DNA of 64,000 bases, taken from the NCBI GenBank assembly GCA_944324305.1, contig CALUVV010000002.1:62001-126000 (forward strand). The letters are read 5' to 3'. Made by a program: the position numbers and the translations under genes. Shown piece by piece: positions 1 to 7,627 of the stretch. Each line of letters starts with the position of its first letter. Position 1 is the stretch's first letter. The DNA comes from Candidatus Gastranaerophilales bacterium. GTDB lineage: Bacteria; Cyanobacteriota; Vampirovibrionia; Gastranaerophilales; Gastranaerophilaceae. Below the pieces are notes generated by a model, which ran no database searches, was not told the DNA's origin, and worked only from the letters and a program-made list of their open reading frames with translations.

Positions 1-1379
1 TCTTTTGCAACAAAATATGTTACCCATAATTTTTTAGGAACAGATTCACCCAAAGCTGTGTAAGCCATGAGCTTTGATCTGTTATTACCGAGAACTTTTT
101 TAATTTCCGCATTAACATCAAAGTCATTTTGTTTATTTTGTTCTTCCTGCAGTCTTTTAATTTCCGCATCTGTCTGCTGAAGTTTTGCATTAACATCATC
201 AAGCAGAGTTTGTTTCTGTTTAGCTACCATAGGAACAACCATAAATGCAATTACAGCTGGAATTAAAAGCACAACAGCCGCTGCTGCCGCAACATTTCTT
301 GCCGCATTGGGAGAAATATCGAATTCAGTAGTTCCTAAAACAACATGCACAGGCTCATTAGGATCATCACTCGCTCCTTCGGTTGCAGAACCGCTCAGGA
401 AATTAAACTTAACCGGCATGCTTACATTGGAGCCTACGGCTATACCTATAGCTTCCAGAGAAATTTTATGTGCGGTTTCTTCCAAAACTTCCAAACTTAC
501 AGGCAGTGCATCCTGTTTTTTAAAGCTGTTATTTTCCCAGAAATTAACAATTCCGTCTGTCTGAAGTCTCTTGGAAAGAAGCTCCGCACTTACCATATCT
601 GTTTCTGAAATAACGTACAGATAATTTGCGGGATAGCTCATTAAAGTAATCTGCGCCGATGCGTTAATTGCGTTATAAATTTCATCGCCTTCGAATGACT
701 TAATCGCAAGAGGTTCTTCATAGTAATCAACGATATTTTTACCTATCATGGAACAGATTGAATATCCGCTTTGAGTTATAAGCATAAGGTTCCAGGATAT
801 GTTTTCTTTCATCTGTTCTTCTGCCAAGCCCGAAAAAGCCAGAGCTTTAAGAATTGAAGTCAAAGACATTTCAACGCCGGAAAGATTAGCTCCCAGTTCG
901 GTCAAAGCGTTTTTAATATCGTCAATAGTGTTCTTTTGAACAGCTGAATAAAAAAGCTTTCTCATATCGCCGGATTGAGAGTTATTAGCGTCAATCCAGC
1001 TGATTACAGGCTCATATCTTTTAAATATATATGACTGTTCAACTTCTGAAGTCAAAGCTTCCGTAACCGCATCATCCGCAAGAAGAAGCGGAAGTTCTTT
1101 GCTTCCGAAAAGAACCATCGGAAGGTTTAAAACAACGTTACTTTTTATATTAATTTTCAGTTCGGCAAAAAGTTCCGTAACTGCATTTTTAAAAGCTTCA
1201 ATATCAGCCAGTTCTCTTAAAGATTCATTATATTCAAGAGGTCTGTATGCATAATTTTTAACCGTACGGCTTGATGTATCAAGCTGTATAAGTTCCAGCC
1301 CCACACCGGGAGTAACGGACAAATATACCGTATCCTTACTGCCAACGCCCAACTGCGATAAAATACTGTTTAAATCCAT
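1..1379 (-). CDS. PilM/PilN-like type IV pilus inner-membrane assembly protein (C-terminus beyond window)
   Basis: Read directly from the minus strand; the frame is open from the ATG at 1379 to the window edge, about 459 residues, so the C-terminus is missing. The first ~340 residues begin with a VYLSVTPG strand, followed by an alternating strand/helix pattern like the actin-like fold of PilM/GspL. A hydrophobic segment follows (about residues 358-384, AAAAAVVLLIPAVIAF), then a Gln/Glu-rich coiled coil (about 387-430), and the start of a PilN-like periplasmic part. PilM and PilN normally form the inner-membrane alignment platform of type IV pili or type II secretion; here they seem fused, like GspL. 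It fits the many prepilin genes nearby. The family call is by fold pattern, not by a strong motif. Confidence 0.6.
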   Translation of the reverse strand, partial: MDLNSILSQLGVGSKDTVYLSVTPGVGLELIQLDTSSRTVKNYAYRPLEYNESLRELADIEAFKNAVTELFAELKINIKSNVVLNLPMVLFGSKELPLLLADDAVTEALTSEVEQSYIFKRYEPVISWIDANNSQSGDMRKLFYSAVQKNTIDDIKNALTELGANLSGVEMSLTSILKALAFSGLAEEQMKENISWNLMLITQSGYSICSMIGKNIVDYYEEPLAIKSFEGDEIYNAINASAQITLMSYPANYLYVISETDMVSAELLSKRLQTDGIVNFWENNSFKKQDALPVSLEVLEETAHKISLEAIGIAVGSNVSMPVKFNFLSGSATEGASDDPNEPVHVVLGTTEFDISPNAARNVAAAAAVVLLIPAVIAFMVVPMVAKQKQTLLDDVNAKLQQTDAEIKRLQEEQNKQNDFDVNAEIKKVLGNNRSKLMAYTALGESVPKKLWVTYFVAK

Positions 1380-1492
1380 AATATCTTTTTCTTACTATTT
1401 GTTTACTCTAATACATTTTTATTATACAATATATTTTATAAAGTTTCCAAATTTAACATAAATTTACACTAAACGTAGGAGAATTTACCCGA

Positions 1493-2413
1493 ATGAAAGA
1501 GCTGATTGATAAAATTAATAAATTAAAAAAAGAAAAAAATGCTGTTATTCTGGCACACTGTTATCAAAATGCTGAGATTGACGAAGTTGCCGATTATGTG
1601 GGTGATTCGTTGTATTTAAGCCAGATGGCGGCAAAAACCGATGCAGATATAATACTTTTTGCAGGGGTATATTTTATGGCACAGACTGCTAAAATCTTAT
1701 GCCCTGATAAAAAAGTGCTTCTCCCGCGTTTAGAATCAGGATGCCGCATGGCTGATATGATTACGTTAAATCAGCTCAGAGAATTTAAAAGCAAACATCC
1801 CGGCATTCCGACAGTATGCTATATAAATTCAACGGCAGAAGTCAAATCCGAATGTGATATATGCTGCACAAGTTCGAATGCCGTCAAAATTGTCGGAAGC
1901 CTTAATGCCGATAAAATATTATTTTTACCTGACACTTATCTGGGTAAATGGGTTGAAGAAAAGCTTGGAAATGTTGAAGTTATAACTTATCCCGGGTTTT
2001 GTCCGACACATTTGCAAATAAGACCCGAGGATATTACGGCTGCAAGGGAAAAATACCCTGATGCACCTGTTCTTGCACATCCGGAATGCCATCAATCAGT
2101 TACAAAACTTGCAGACTATGTCGGCTCAACAACAGGTATTATGAAATACGCGGTTGAAAGTGATAAAAAAAGATTTATTATTGCAACCGAAAAAGGCGTT
2201 GCAGACAGGTTAAAACGGGATTACCCCGATAAAGAATTTATTCTCATTAAAGAAAGTATTATCTGCCCGAATATGAAATGGCACAACTTAATTGATATTT
2301 ACAACGCTCTTGAAAAAGAAGAACACGAAATTACTGTAGACAAAGAAATTGCGGAACAAGCTTTAAAATGTATTGACAGAATGCTTGATGTATCAGCCGC
2401 AGGAGCAAAATAA
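1493..2413 (+). CDS. nadA: Quinolinate synthase NadA
   Basis: Condenses iminoaspartate with dihydroxyacetone phosphate to quinolinate, the first committed stage of de novo NAD synthesis. The 306-residue length is normal. The AH-x-YQ substrate motif is present (AHCYQ, residues 21-25), as are the three 4Fe-4S cysteines, C84 (SGCRMADM), C170 (GFCPTH) and C258 (ICPNM), and the HPEC motif near residue 196. AGGAGA lies about 10 nt before the ATG. The stop codon overlaps the next start (TAATG), so it is translationally coupled to the rRNA methyltransferase gene. No nadB or nadC is in the window, although NAD kinase is found at 15.2 kb. Confidence 0.95.
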   Translation: MKELIDKINKLKKEKNAVILAHCYQNAEIDEVADYVGDSLYLSQMAAKTDADIILFAGVYFMAQTAKILCPDKKVLLPRLESGCRMADMITLNQLREFKSKHPGIPTVCYINSTAEVKSECDICCTSSNAVKIVGSLNADKILFLPDTYLGKWVEEKLGNVEVITYPGFCPTHLQIRPEDITAAREKYPDAPVLAHPECHQSVTKLADYVGSTTGIMKYAVESDKKRFIIATEKGVADRLKRDYPDKEFILIKESIICPNMKWHNLIDIYNALEKEEHEITVDKEIAEQALKCIDRMLDVSAAGAK

Positions 2414-3147
2414 TGAATGATATAATTTACGGTAAAAATGCCGTTACGGAAGCATTGATTGCAGGCGACAGAGAAATAAACAAAATACTTATTTCTAAAA
2501 ATATTCACAGCGACAGCAAAATAAATAAAATAAAAGAACTTGCTCGGGAAAACGGAATTGTCTTTCAATTTGTAGCGAAAGAAAAATTCCTTCCGTATGC
2601 GGAGTTTAACCACCAGGGTATAATTGCACAGATTTCGCCCATAAAATATAAAGATTTGGATGATTTTCTTGAAGAAAAACATGAAAATGCATCTGTTGTA
2701 ATCCTCGACGGCGTTGAAGATTCTCATAATCTGGGAGCAATAATAAGAACTTGTGTTTGTGCAGGTGTTTCAGGTATAATAATACCGTCAAGACGCAACG
2801 TTCAGGTTAATGCTACCGTGGAAAAAACAAGTGCGGGAGCTATTAATCATATTCCGATAATAAAAGTAAACAGTCTTGTAAATGCCGTACAAAAATTAAA
2901 AAATTCAGACTGGTGGGTAGTTGCAGCAGACGCAAGTGCAAAAGATAATTATTACGATGTAAACTATAAAGATATGAATTTTGCTCTTATAATGGGGGCG
3001 GAGCACGCCGGAGTGTCAAAATCACTTCTTAAAGCTTCTGATTTTATCGTAAAAATCCCGATGTTAAAAGAGTTTAATTCGCTTAACGTTTCAAATGCAC
3101 TGAGCGCAATAATTTTTGAAACAGTTAGACAAAAATTGAAAAATTGA
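2413..3147 (+). CDS. rlmB: 23S rRNA 2'-O-ribose methyltransferase, TrmH/SpoU family (RlmB-like)
   Basis: SpoU-family enzyme that 2'-O-methylates a guanosine in 23S rRNA. Residues 1-75 form the substrate-binding domain (IIYGKNAVTEAL). The catalytic SPOUT knot follows, with motif 1 around DGVEDSHNLGAIIRT, motif 2 IMGAEHAGVS, and motif 3 KIPMLKEFNSLNVSNALS. The 244-residue length is typical of RlmB. It starts inside the nadA stop codon and is followed after 26 bp by the sigma factor gene, suggesting one nadA-rlmB-sigma operon. Family certain; the exact target nucleotide (RlmB versus a tRNA TrmH) is inferred from the N-terminal domain. Confidence 0.9.
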   Translation: MNDIIYGKNAVTEALIAGDREINKILISKNIHSDSKINKIKELARENGIVFQFVAKEKFLPYAEFNHQGIIAQISPIKYKDLDDFLEEKHENASVVILDGVEDSHNLGAIIRTCVCAGVSGIIIPSRRNVQVNATVEKTSAGAINHIPIIKVNSLVNAVQKLKNSDWWVVAADASAKDNYYDVNYKDMNFALIMGAEHAGVSKSLLKASDFIVKIPMLKEFNSLNVSNALSAIIFETVRQKLKN

Positions 3148-3173
3148 ATATAATATGTTCATAGGAGAGAGAG

Positions 3174-4172
3174 ATGAAAAAAGAACTCGAAAAATACGGT
3201 CTGCTTACTGAAGAAATTTCCGATGAGGATGTAAATTTTCATGAACTTGAAATGCCCGAAGAAGATGATGTTCTTGAAACGGTTGAAGATCCTAAAGTTC
3301 AGGAAAATTTATCAACGGTTAATTCTGACGACAGCGTGAGAATATATTTGCAACAGATCGGAAAAATTCCGCTTTTATCAGGCGAACAAGAACTTGAACT
3401 CGCTAAAAAAATATATGATGAACATGATGATTTTTCTAAAAATTTATTAGTAAATGCCAATTTAAGACTTGTTGTAAGCATTGCAAAAAAATATATAGGC
3501 CGCGGGCTTTCCTTTCTTGACCTGATACAGGAAGGAAATATGGGTTTAATGAAAGCTGCGGGAAGATTTGATTATACAAAAGGATACAAATTCTCGACTT
3601 ATGCCACATGGTGGATTCAGCAGTCAATTACACGTGCTATTGCAGATAAAGCAAGAATTATAAGACTTCCTATCCACATGATTGAGTCGCTCGGAAAAAT
3701 TCGCCGTGCTACAATTGATTTAACTACAGAACTCGGACATACTCCGACCAAGCAGGAAATTGCTTACCGGCTGGGAGTCCCCGTTAACAAGCTTACACAA
3801 ATTATTAAGTCTGCTCAATCTACAATCAGTATGGAAACACCTGCAAGCTCATCAGAAGATTCCTCAAAAATTGCTGACTTTATTGTTGATGAAGATTCTA
3901 TAGCTCCCGACAGCCGTGTTTCTCAGGAAAATCTGTTTGAGGACATTAGAAAAATGCTAAACCAATTAAGTCCTAAAGAACGTGACGTTTTAATTTTGCG
4001 CTACGGACTTGACAGTAACGGCAACAAAAAGACATTAGACGAAATCGGTTCTCAATACGGCGTTTCCCGTGAACGCATCAGACAGATTGAAAACCGTGCA
4101 ATCGCAAAACTGAAAAAACTTTGTAAAAACAAAAAACTTTCAGTAGGTCTTAAAAATTATTTTGGCGAGTAG
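3174..4172 (+). CDS. rpoD: RNA polymerase sigma-70 factor, RpoD/SigA type
   Basis: Promoter-recognition subunit of RNA polymerase. After a short acidic N-terminus (no full region 1.1) come region 1.2 ([16 protein letters not shown]), region 2 with [11 protein letters not shown], the core-binding [14 protein letters not shown] and the -10 recognition/melting helix [16 protein letters not shown], region 3 ([13 protein letters not shown]), and region 4 with the helix-turn-helix [13 protein letters not shown]. The 332-residue length suits a group 1 or group 2 factor. The near-consensus TTGnnn-N17-TATAAT promoters across this window are what such a factor would read. A strong AGGAGAGAG ribosome site precedes the ATG. 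Whether it is the primary sigma or a group 2 paralogue cannot be settled from one window. Confidence 0.9.
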   Translation: MKKELEKYGLLTEEISDEDVNFHELEMPEEDDVLETVEDPKVQENLSTVNSDDSVRIYLQQIGKIPLLSGEQELELAKKIYDEHDDFSKNLLVNANLRLVVSIAKKYIGRGLSFLDLIQEGNMGLMKAAGRFDYTKGYKFSTYATWWIQQSITRAIADKARIIRLPIHMIESLGKIRRATIDLTTELGHTPTKQEIAYRLGVPVNKLTQIIKSAQSTISMETPASSSEDSSKIADFIVDEDSIAPDSRVSQENLFEDIRKMLNQLSPKERDVLILRYGLDSNGNKKTLDEIGSQYGVSRERIRQIENRAIAKLKKLCKNKKLSVGLKNYFGE

Positions 4173-4183
4173 CAAAAAATAAT

Positions 4184-4594
4184 ATGTACGGTTTTTATAA
4201 TTTCTGTTCCGAATTAAAACGACAGGATTATAAAAATATGAATTTAAATATAGGAGCATACAAAGCTGGCAGCAGCCCGATTACAAGATTTAAAACCGGT
4301 GAAAATGTTGAGAAACTGCTTAAAATTGCAGATCAAAACATTGGTTTTGAAGTACATAAAAGATTGAACAGAGAACAAGTTGTGAATTTGTTAAATCAAT
4401 TTGGCAAAACAGGTGAAAGGGCTCTTAAAGACTTGCCTTCTAATACAGACACTTTTCATTATTTTGCGGCTCATAATTCTATAGAAATCTGTTCAAATGA
4501 CAATAATGTACTTATCTTAGCAAAAAAAATTAAAGCTCCTATAAAAGAAATGATAAAATCTATTCCGGAAAGAATTAAAAGTTTTATTAAATAA
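4184..4594 (+). CDS. Small uncharacterised protein
   Basis: I do not recognise the family. The frame encodes up to 136 residues. The second ATG at 4238 (MNLNIGAYKAG) is a likely alternative start, because the first ATG lacks a ribosome site and the second has a GGA about 10 nt upstream. The N-terminal stretch ending in RFKTGENVEK resembles the short extension ending in F-x-G/T seen in several other unknown proteins of this window. The rest is mostly helical and basic at the C-terminus (KEMIKSIPERIK). It lies 12 bp after the sigma factor gene and ends at a strong bidirectional terminator, so it is probably the last gene of that operon. Confidence 0.65.
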   Translation: MYGFYNFCSELKRQDYKNMNLNIGAYKAGSSPITRFKTGENVEKLLKIADQNIGFEVHKRLNREQVVNLLNQFGKTGERALKDLPSNTDTFHYFAAHNSIEICSNDNNVLILAKKIKAPIKEMIKSIPERIKSFIK

Positions 4595-4627
4595 AAAAAT
4601 CACAGATTATTTAATCTGTGATTTTTT
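4594..4627. terminator. Bidirectional rho-independent terminator
   Basis: A perfect 16-bp inverted repeat with a 2-nt loop sits between two convergent genes. An A-run on the left and a T-run on the right let it end transcription from both sides. Confidence 0.85.
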
Positions 4628-4631
4628 ACTG

Positions 4632-5303
4632 CTAATACGTCATTTCCCAGTTATCATTCAATATTTTTCCGAAACAGCCGTACCAATTAGCAGAATCATT
4701 ACCGTTACAAGCTGCCTCAAAAATTGTTTCTCTGTCATCTTTACTTAATGGAGCAGATGAACCGTAGTCATCAATTATTCCGTTCTCGTAAACATACACG
4801 GCAAAAATATCTCTGCCGACTATGTTAGGTCCTTTTTGCCCGTTTATATCAAAATCAATACTAAAGAGAATATTAGCAAGCCCGGCAGATTTGTAGGCAT
4901 ATCCCAAAGAAGCACCGCTTGCAAGTGTTACATATCTGTTTAAATTCGTAGAAACTACTGCTCCGTTCATTTTTTTGTATTCGCCTGACATACAAGGGCT
5001 GCTATCAGTTCCGCAATCATTAGCAACTCTAAAATAGTTTTTTATAAATTCACCTATCTTATCATCTGAAACCAGTCCCGCCTCTTTAAGATTAACAGCA
5101 TTTTTATCGGTTTGATATTGAAGTAAAGCTTGTGACATTTCATTATAGAACTTATGCAGCTGGGTGACATAAGTTTTACGCTGATGATTTTGCATCAACG
5201 ATGGAACAGTCATTGCTGAAACAACACCTATAATACCTAAAGTCACCAAAACCTCTGCTAATGTAAAAGCAGAATTACAACTATAATTTTTGAATTTAGT
5301 CAT
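4632..5303 (-). CDS. Type IV pilin-like / pseudopilin prepilin
   Basis: A 223-residue prepilin-like protein. The leader MTKFKNYSCNSA precedes the cleavage/methylation motif FTLAEVLVTLGIIGVVSAM, whose +5 Glu and following hydrophobic helix define class III-type prepilins handled by PilD. The residue before the cleavage site is Ala rather than the usual Gly. A globular domain follows with paired cysteines (NDCGTDSSPC), the family motif D-x-NGQKGPNIVGRD, and the tail DNWEMTY shared with paralogues at 5.7 and 16.1 kb. It has no poly-G tract. It is a single-gene unit with its own promoter and terminator. Whether it builds a pilus, a pseudopilus or a surface adhesin is unknown. Confidence 0.85.
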   Translation of the reverse strand: MTKFKNYSCNSAFTLAEVLVTLGIIGVVSAMTVPSLMQNHQRKTYVTQLHKFYNEMSQALLQYQTDKNAVNLKEAGLVSDDKIGEFIKNYFRVANDCGTDSSPCMSGEYKKMNGAVVSTNLNRYVTLASGASLGYAYKSAGLANILFSIDFDINGQKGPNIVGRDIFAVYVYENGIIDDYGSSAPLSKDDRETIFEAACNGNDSANWYGCFGKILNDNWEMTY

Positions 5304-5344
5304 ACATAAAATTCCTTAATTCATATAATTAAATATATATATTT

Positions 5345-5374
5345 ATTATAAACGTATTAATATATTATTGTCAA
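5345..5374 (-). promoter_or_regulatory. Sigma-70 promoter for the prepilin gene at 4632-5303
   Basis: On the minus strand: TTGACA at 5374-5369, an 18-bp spacer, TATAAT at 5350-5345. It lies 42 nt upstream of the ATG, and AAGGA serves as the ribosome site. Confidence 0.65.
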
Positions 5375-5426
5375 GCAAAATAAACATATTTGTTGAAAAT
5401 AATTTAATATATGACATCATAATCTT

Positions 5427-5636
5427 ATGAGGATTGTTGTTGAAGTGAAAGAAAAACTTTACCAGAAAGGGTTGAGTTTAAAATATATTTCAGAGGAATT
5501 AAGCAAAAAATTAAACAAACCTTATTCTCTGGCAAATCTATCTAATAAATTAAGAAATGAGACAATAACATACAGAGAAATGAAATTAATAGCAGAAATT
5601 ATAGATTGTGAACTGGAATTAACCGATAAAAAGTAA
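5427..5636 (+). CDS. Small helical DNA-binding-like protein (DUF6471/Cro-like)
   Basis: A 69-residue protein. The pattern LYQKGLSLKYISEEL, then PYSLANLSNKLRNETITYREMKLIAEIIDCEL, resembles the four-helix core of small Cro/CI-like or DUF6471 helix-turn-helix proteins. Function unknown; a role as a small regulator is inference. The start ATGAGG has no clear ribosome site and the upstream region is very AT-rich. It sits alone between two prepilin genes that point leftward and shares a bidirectional terminator with the second. Confidence 0.6.
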   Translation: MRIVVEVKEKLYQKGLSLKYISEELSKKLNKPYSLANLSNKLRNETITYREMKLIAEIIDCELELTDKK

Positions 5637-5664
5637 AAAGGAGATTTTTAAATCTCCTTTTTTT
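5635..5664. terminator. Bidirectional rho-independent terminator
   Basis: Inverted repeat with arms AAAAAGGAGATTT and AAATCTCCTTTTT and a 2-nt loop, placed between convergent genes and touching the stop codon of the next prepilin gene. Confidence 0.85.
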
Positions 5665-6334
5665 AATAAGTCATTTCCCAGTTATCATTGAGAATTTTGC
5701 CGAAACAGCCGTACCAGCCGCCGGCGGTACTTCCATTACATACGTCATTAAAGCTTTTCTCTCTTTGTTCTTTTGAAAGGGTTGTAGAAGATGTATTATC
5801 TTTACTATAGTCATCTATTTTCCCATCATTATAAATATAAAGAGCAAACATATCACGTCCGACAATATTAGGCCCTTTCTGCCCGTTAGTATCAACAAAT
5901 AATCTAACAAGAATTAAACCATCATTAACGTCATCAGGATATTCATATTTTATTGAAGAACCGTTTGCTAAAACTATATGCCTGCCTCTTACTACAGGAT
6001 TGACGGAATTACCGTTCATATATTTGTATACTGAGCTTTCGGCAAAGCAAGGTGTAAATTCAGCACCGCAATCATCAATTATTTTAAAATATGTCTTAAA
6101 AAAAGTATCTGCAGCATCAGTTGAAATTAAACCTGCTTCACGCAAATTTACTGCGTTTTTATCAGTTTGGTATTGAATTAAAGCCTGTGATATTTCATTA
6201 TAAACTTTATGCAATTGAGTAACATAAGTTTTACGCTGATGATTCTGCATCAATGATGGAACAGTCATTGCAGATACTACACCTATGATACCTAAAGTTA
6301 CCAACACCTCTGATAGTGTAAACGCTCTTTTCAT
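5663..6334 (-). CDS. Type IV pilin-like prepilin, possible in-frame poly-G-containing N-terminal extension
   Basis: A 223-residue prepilin starting MKRAFTLSEVLVTLGIIGVVSAM, closely related to the gene at 4632-5303: same IQYQTDKNAVNLREAG segment, NGQKGPNIVGRD motif and DNWEMTY tail. The start at 6334 is supported by GGCGAGG 7 nt upstream and by a good promoter at 6374-6401. The frame is also open upstream to an ATG at 6463 with its own AGGAGCG site. That longer form would add about 43 residues, including R-G-G-G encoded by an 11-base G run. Both starts may be used. The upstream part resembles the leaders of the frame-off prepilins at 16.7, 25.4 and 51.1 kb, so it may be a remnant of such a leader. 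Confidence 0.85.
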   Translation of the reverse strand: MKRAFTLSEVLVTLGIIGVVSAMTVPSLMQNHQRKTYVTQLHKVYNEISQALIQYQTDKNAVNLREAGLISTDAADTFFKTYFKIIDDCGAEFTPCFAESSVYKYMNGNSVNPVVRGRHIVLANGSSIKYEYPDDVNDGLILVRLFVDTNGQKGPNIVGRDMFALYIYNDGKIDDYSKDNTSSTTLSKEQREKSFNDVCNGSTAGGWYGCFGKILNDNWEMTY

Positions 6335-6373
6335 AAAAAAACCTCGCCATAATTTGTGACAATATACATCACT

Positions 6374-6401
6374 ATTATAACAGATTTTTACTTTTTTACA
6401 A
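6374..6401 (-). promoter_or_regulatory. Internal promoter for the short prepilin form
   Basis: On the minus strand: TTGTAA at 6401-6396, a 16-bp spacer, TATAAT at 6379-6374, placed 39 nt upstream of the ATG at 6334 and inside the longer frame that begins at 6463. Confidence 0.6.
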
Positions 6402-6430
6402 CTTGTTAATTGAGAAGAAGCTTTTAGCTG

Positions 6431-6441
6431 CCCCCCCCCCC
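6431..6441 (-). repeat. Homopolymer tract of 11 G (coding strand)
   Basis: Eleven consecutive C on the plus strand, read as CGG GGG GGG GGG CAG in the extended prepilin frame. At 11 the frame stays open into MKRAFTL; at 10 it would meet TAA a few codons later. Runs of this length are not expected by chance in such AT-rich DNA. Confidence 0.9.
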
Positions 6442-6488
6442 GAGAAATACTAAACATTTTCATAATTCGCTCCTTTCTATTTATATTT

Positions 6489-6517
6489 AATATAAAGGAA
6501 AAGACCGAACTTTTCAA
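6489..6517 (-). promoter_or_regulatory. Promoter of the poly-G leader, overlapping the rpsA terminator
   Basis: On the minus strand: TTGAAA at 6517-6512, a 17-bp spacer, TATATT at 6494-6489. The -35 box lies in the loop and arm of the rpsA terminator hairpin. Confidence 0.55.
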
Positions 6518-6529
6518 GTTCGGTCTTTT
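6499..6529 (-). terminator. Rho-independent terminator of the ispH-rpsA operon
   Basis: 14-bp inverted repeat (AAAAGACCGAACTT and its complement) with a 3-nt loop, ending in a T-run on the minus strand, 17 nt past the rpsA stop codon. Confidence 0.85.
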
Positions 6530-6545
6530 TATATTTTATAATTAA

Positions 6546-7622
6546 CTATTCGGCATCTTTGTTAATATCTTTAATGCTCAGTGCAATTCTGTGTTCTTGA
6601 GGTGTAAATTTCTTAATAAGAACTTCCACACTGTCGCCGACTTTGAAAGTATTGAACGGATTAACGTTTTCTTCTGCCATTTCAGAAACAGGCAATAAGG
6701 CTTCTACGCCCGGGAAAATGTTAATGAATGCACCAAAACCTGTTACTTTATTAACAGTACCTTTGATGATTTGTCCTTCTTCAAATTGACCTTCAATTTG
6801 CTGCCACGGATCTTCGCCCATTCTTTTTAAAGATAATGAAATTCTCTTTAATTCGTTATCAATTTTAATAATTTTAACTTCGATTGTTTCGCCTAAAGAA
6901 ATTACATCTGAAGGATGTTTAATTCTTGACCATGAAATTTCAGAAATAGGAAGAAGCCCGTCGATACCGTTAATATCAACAAATGCACCGAAATCGGCAA
7001 TTCTTACAACTTCACCTTTAACAACCGCGCCCTCTTCAAGTTCTGATAAAATGTTATCAACAACTTGATCGCGCTGTTCGGCAACAGCTTGTCTCTGAGA
7101 TAGAATAAGTTTGTTTTTCTTAGGATCTGCTTCCAATACTTTAACTTCGATTTTAGTATCAATTAAACCGTCAAAAGGAGTACCTGTTCTTAACTGAGAA
7201 GAAGGAATAAAACCTTTTAAATCAGCAACATCAACTAATACACCGCCTTTAACGATTGATACAACTTTAGCAAGAATTGTATCGCCCTGAACTTTTGCAT
7301 CATTAAGCTGAGCCCAAGCTTGAGCAAATGCAAGTCTTTTAAGAGAAAGAAGCATACCGTCTTCATCATTTTCTTCTTTCAAAACATAAAATTCTTTTTC
7401 TTCACCGATTTCAAGATTATCAACACTTTCTGTAGAAGGAATTTCTTTATTCGGCAGGAAAGCTTCTGTTTTAGCACCTTTAACGCTGATTAAATAACCT
7501 TCGCTTTCTTTTTTTACGACAGTACCTTCAACGATATCAGCTACTGAATAAGATTTTGCGAAAGATTCTTCCAATAATCTTTCAAATTCATCTAAGTTTG
7601 TTTTTTCTAATGTTGTTGTCAT
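6546..7622 (-). CDS. rpsA: 30S ribosomal protein S1
   Basis: RNA-binding ribosomal protein that helps mRNA onto the 30S subunit. Four S1/OB repeats are visible at about residues 29-100, 116-186, 204-272 and 289-357. The last two carry classic cores (GEVVRIADFGAFVDI, GTVNKVTGFGAFINI); the first two are more diverged. The 358-residue length fits the shorter S1 proteins of cyanobacteria and Gram-positives rather than the six-domain enterobacterial form. It follows ispH by 5 bp, an arrangement known in Clostridia, where the two are adjacent or fused, and it is followed by a strong terminator. Confidence 0.93.
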   Translation of the reverse strand: MTTTLEKTNLDEFERLLEESFAKSYSVADIVEGTVVKKESEGYLISVKGAKTEAFLPNKEIPSTESVDNLEIGEEKEFYVLKEENDEDGMLLSLKRLAFAQAWAQLNDAKVQGDTILAKVVSIVKGGVLVDVADLKGFIPSSQLRTGTPFDGLIDTKIEVKVLEADPKKNKLILSQRQAVAEQRDQVVDNILSELEEGAVVKGEVVRIADFGAFVDINGIDGLLPISEISWSRIKHPSDVISLGETIEVKIIKIDNELKRISLSLKRMGEDPWQQIEGQFEEGQIIKGTVNKVTGFGAFINIFPGVEALLPVSEMAEENVNPFNTFKVGDSVEVLIKKFTPQEHRIALSIKDINKDAE

Positions 7623-7627
7623 TTTTA

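Noticed and set aside
307-608. Two open frames on the plus strand
   Set aside because: They lie antisense to the PilM/PilN-like gene, have no ribosome site and no recognisable protein pattern.
1556-1570. AHCYQ in NadA suspected as a mutated active site
   Set aside because: The family motif is AH-x-YQ; the middle residue varies, and His and Tyr are intact.
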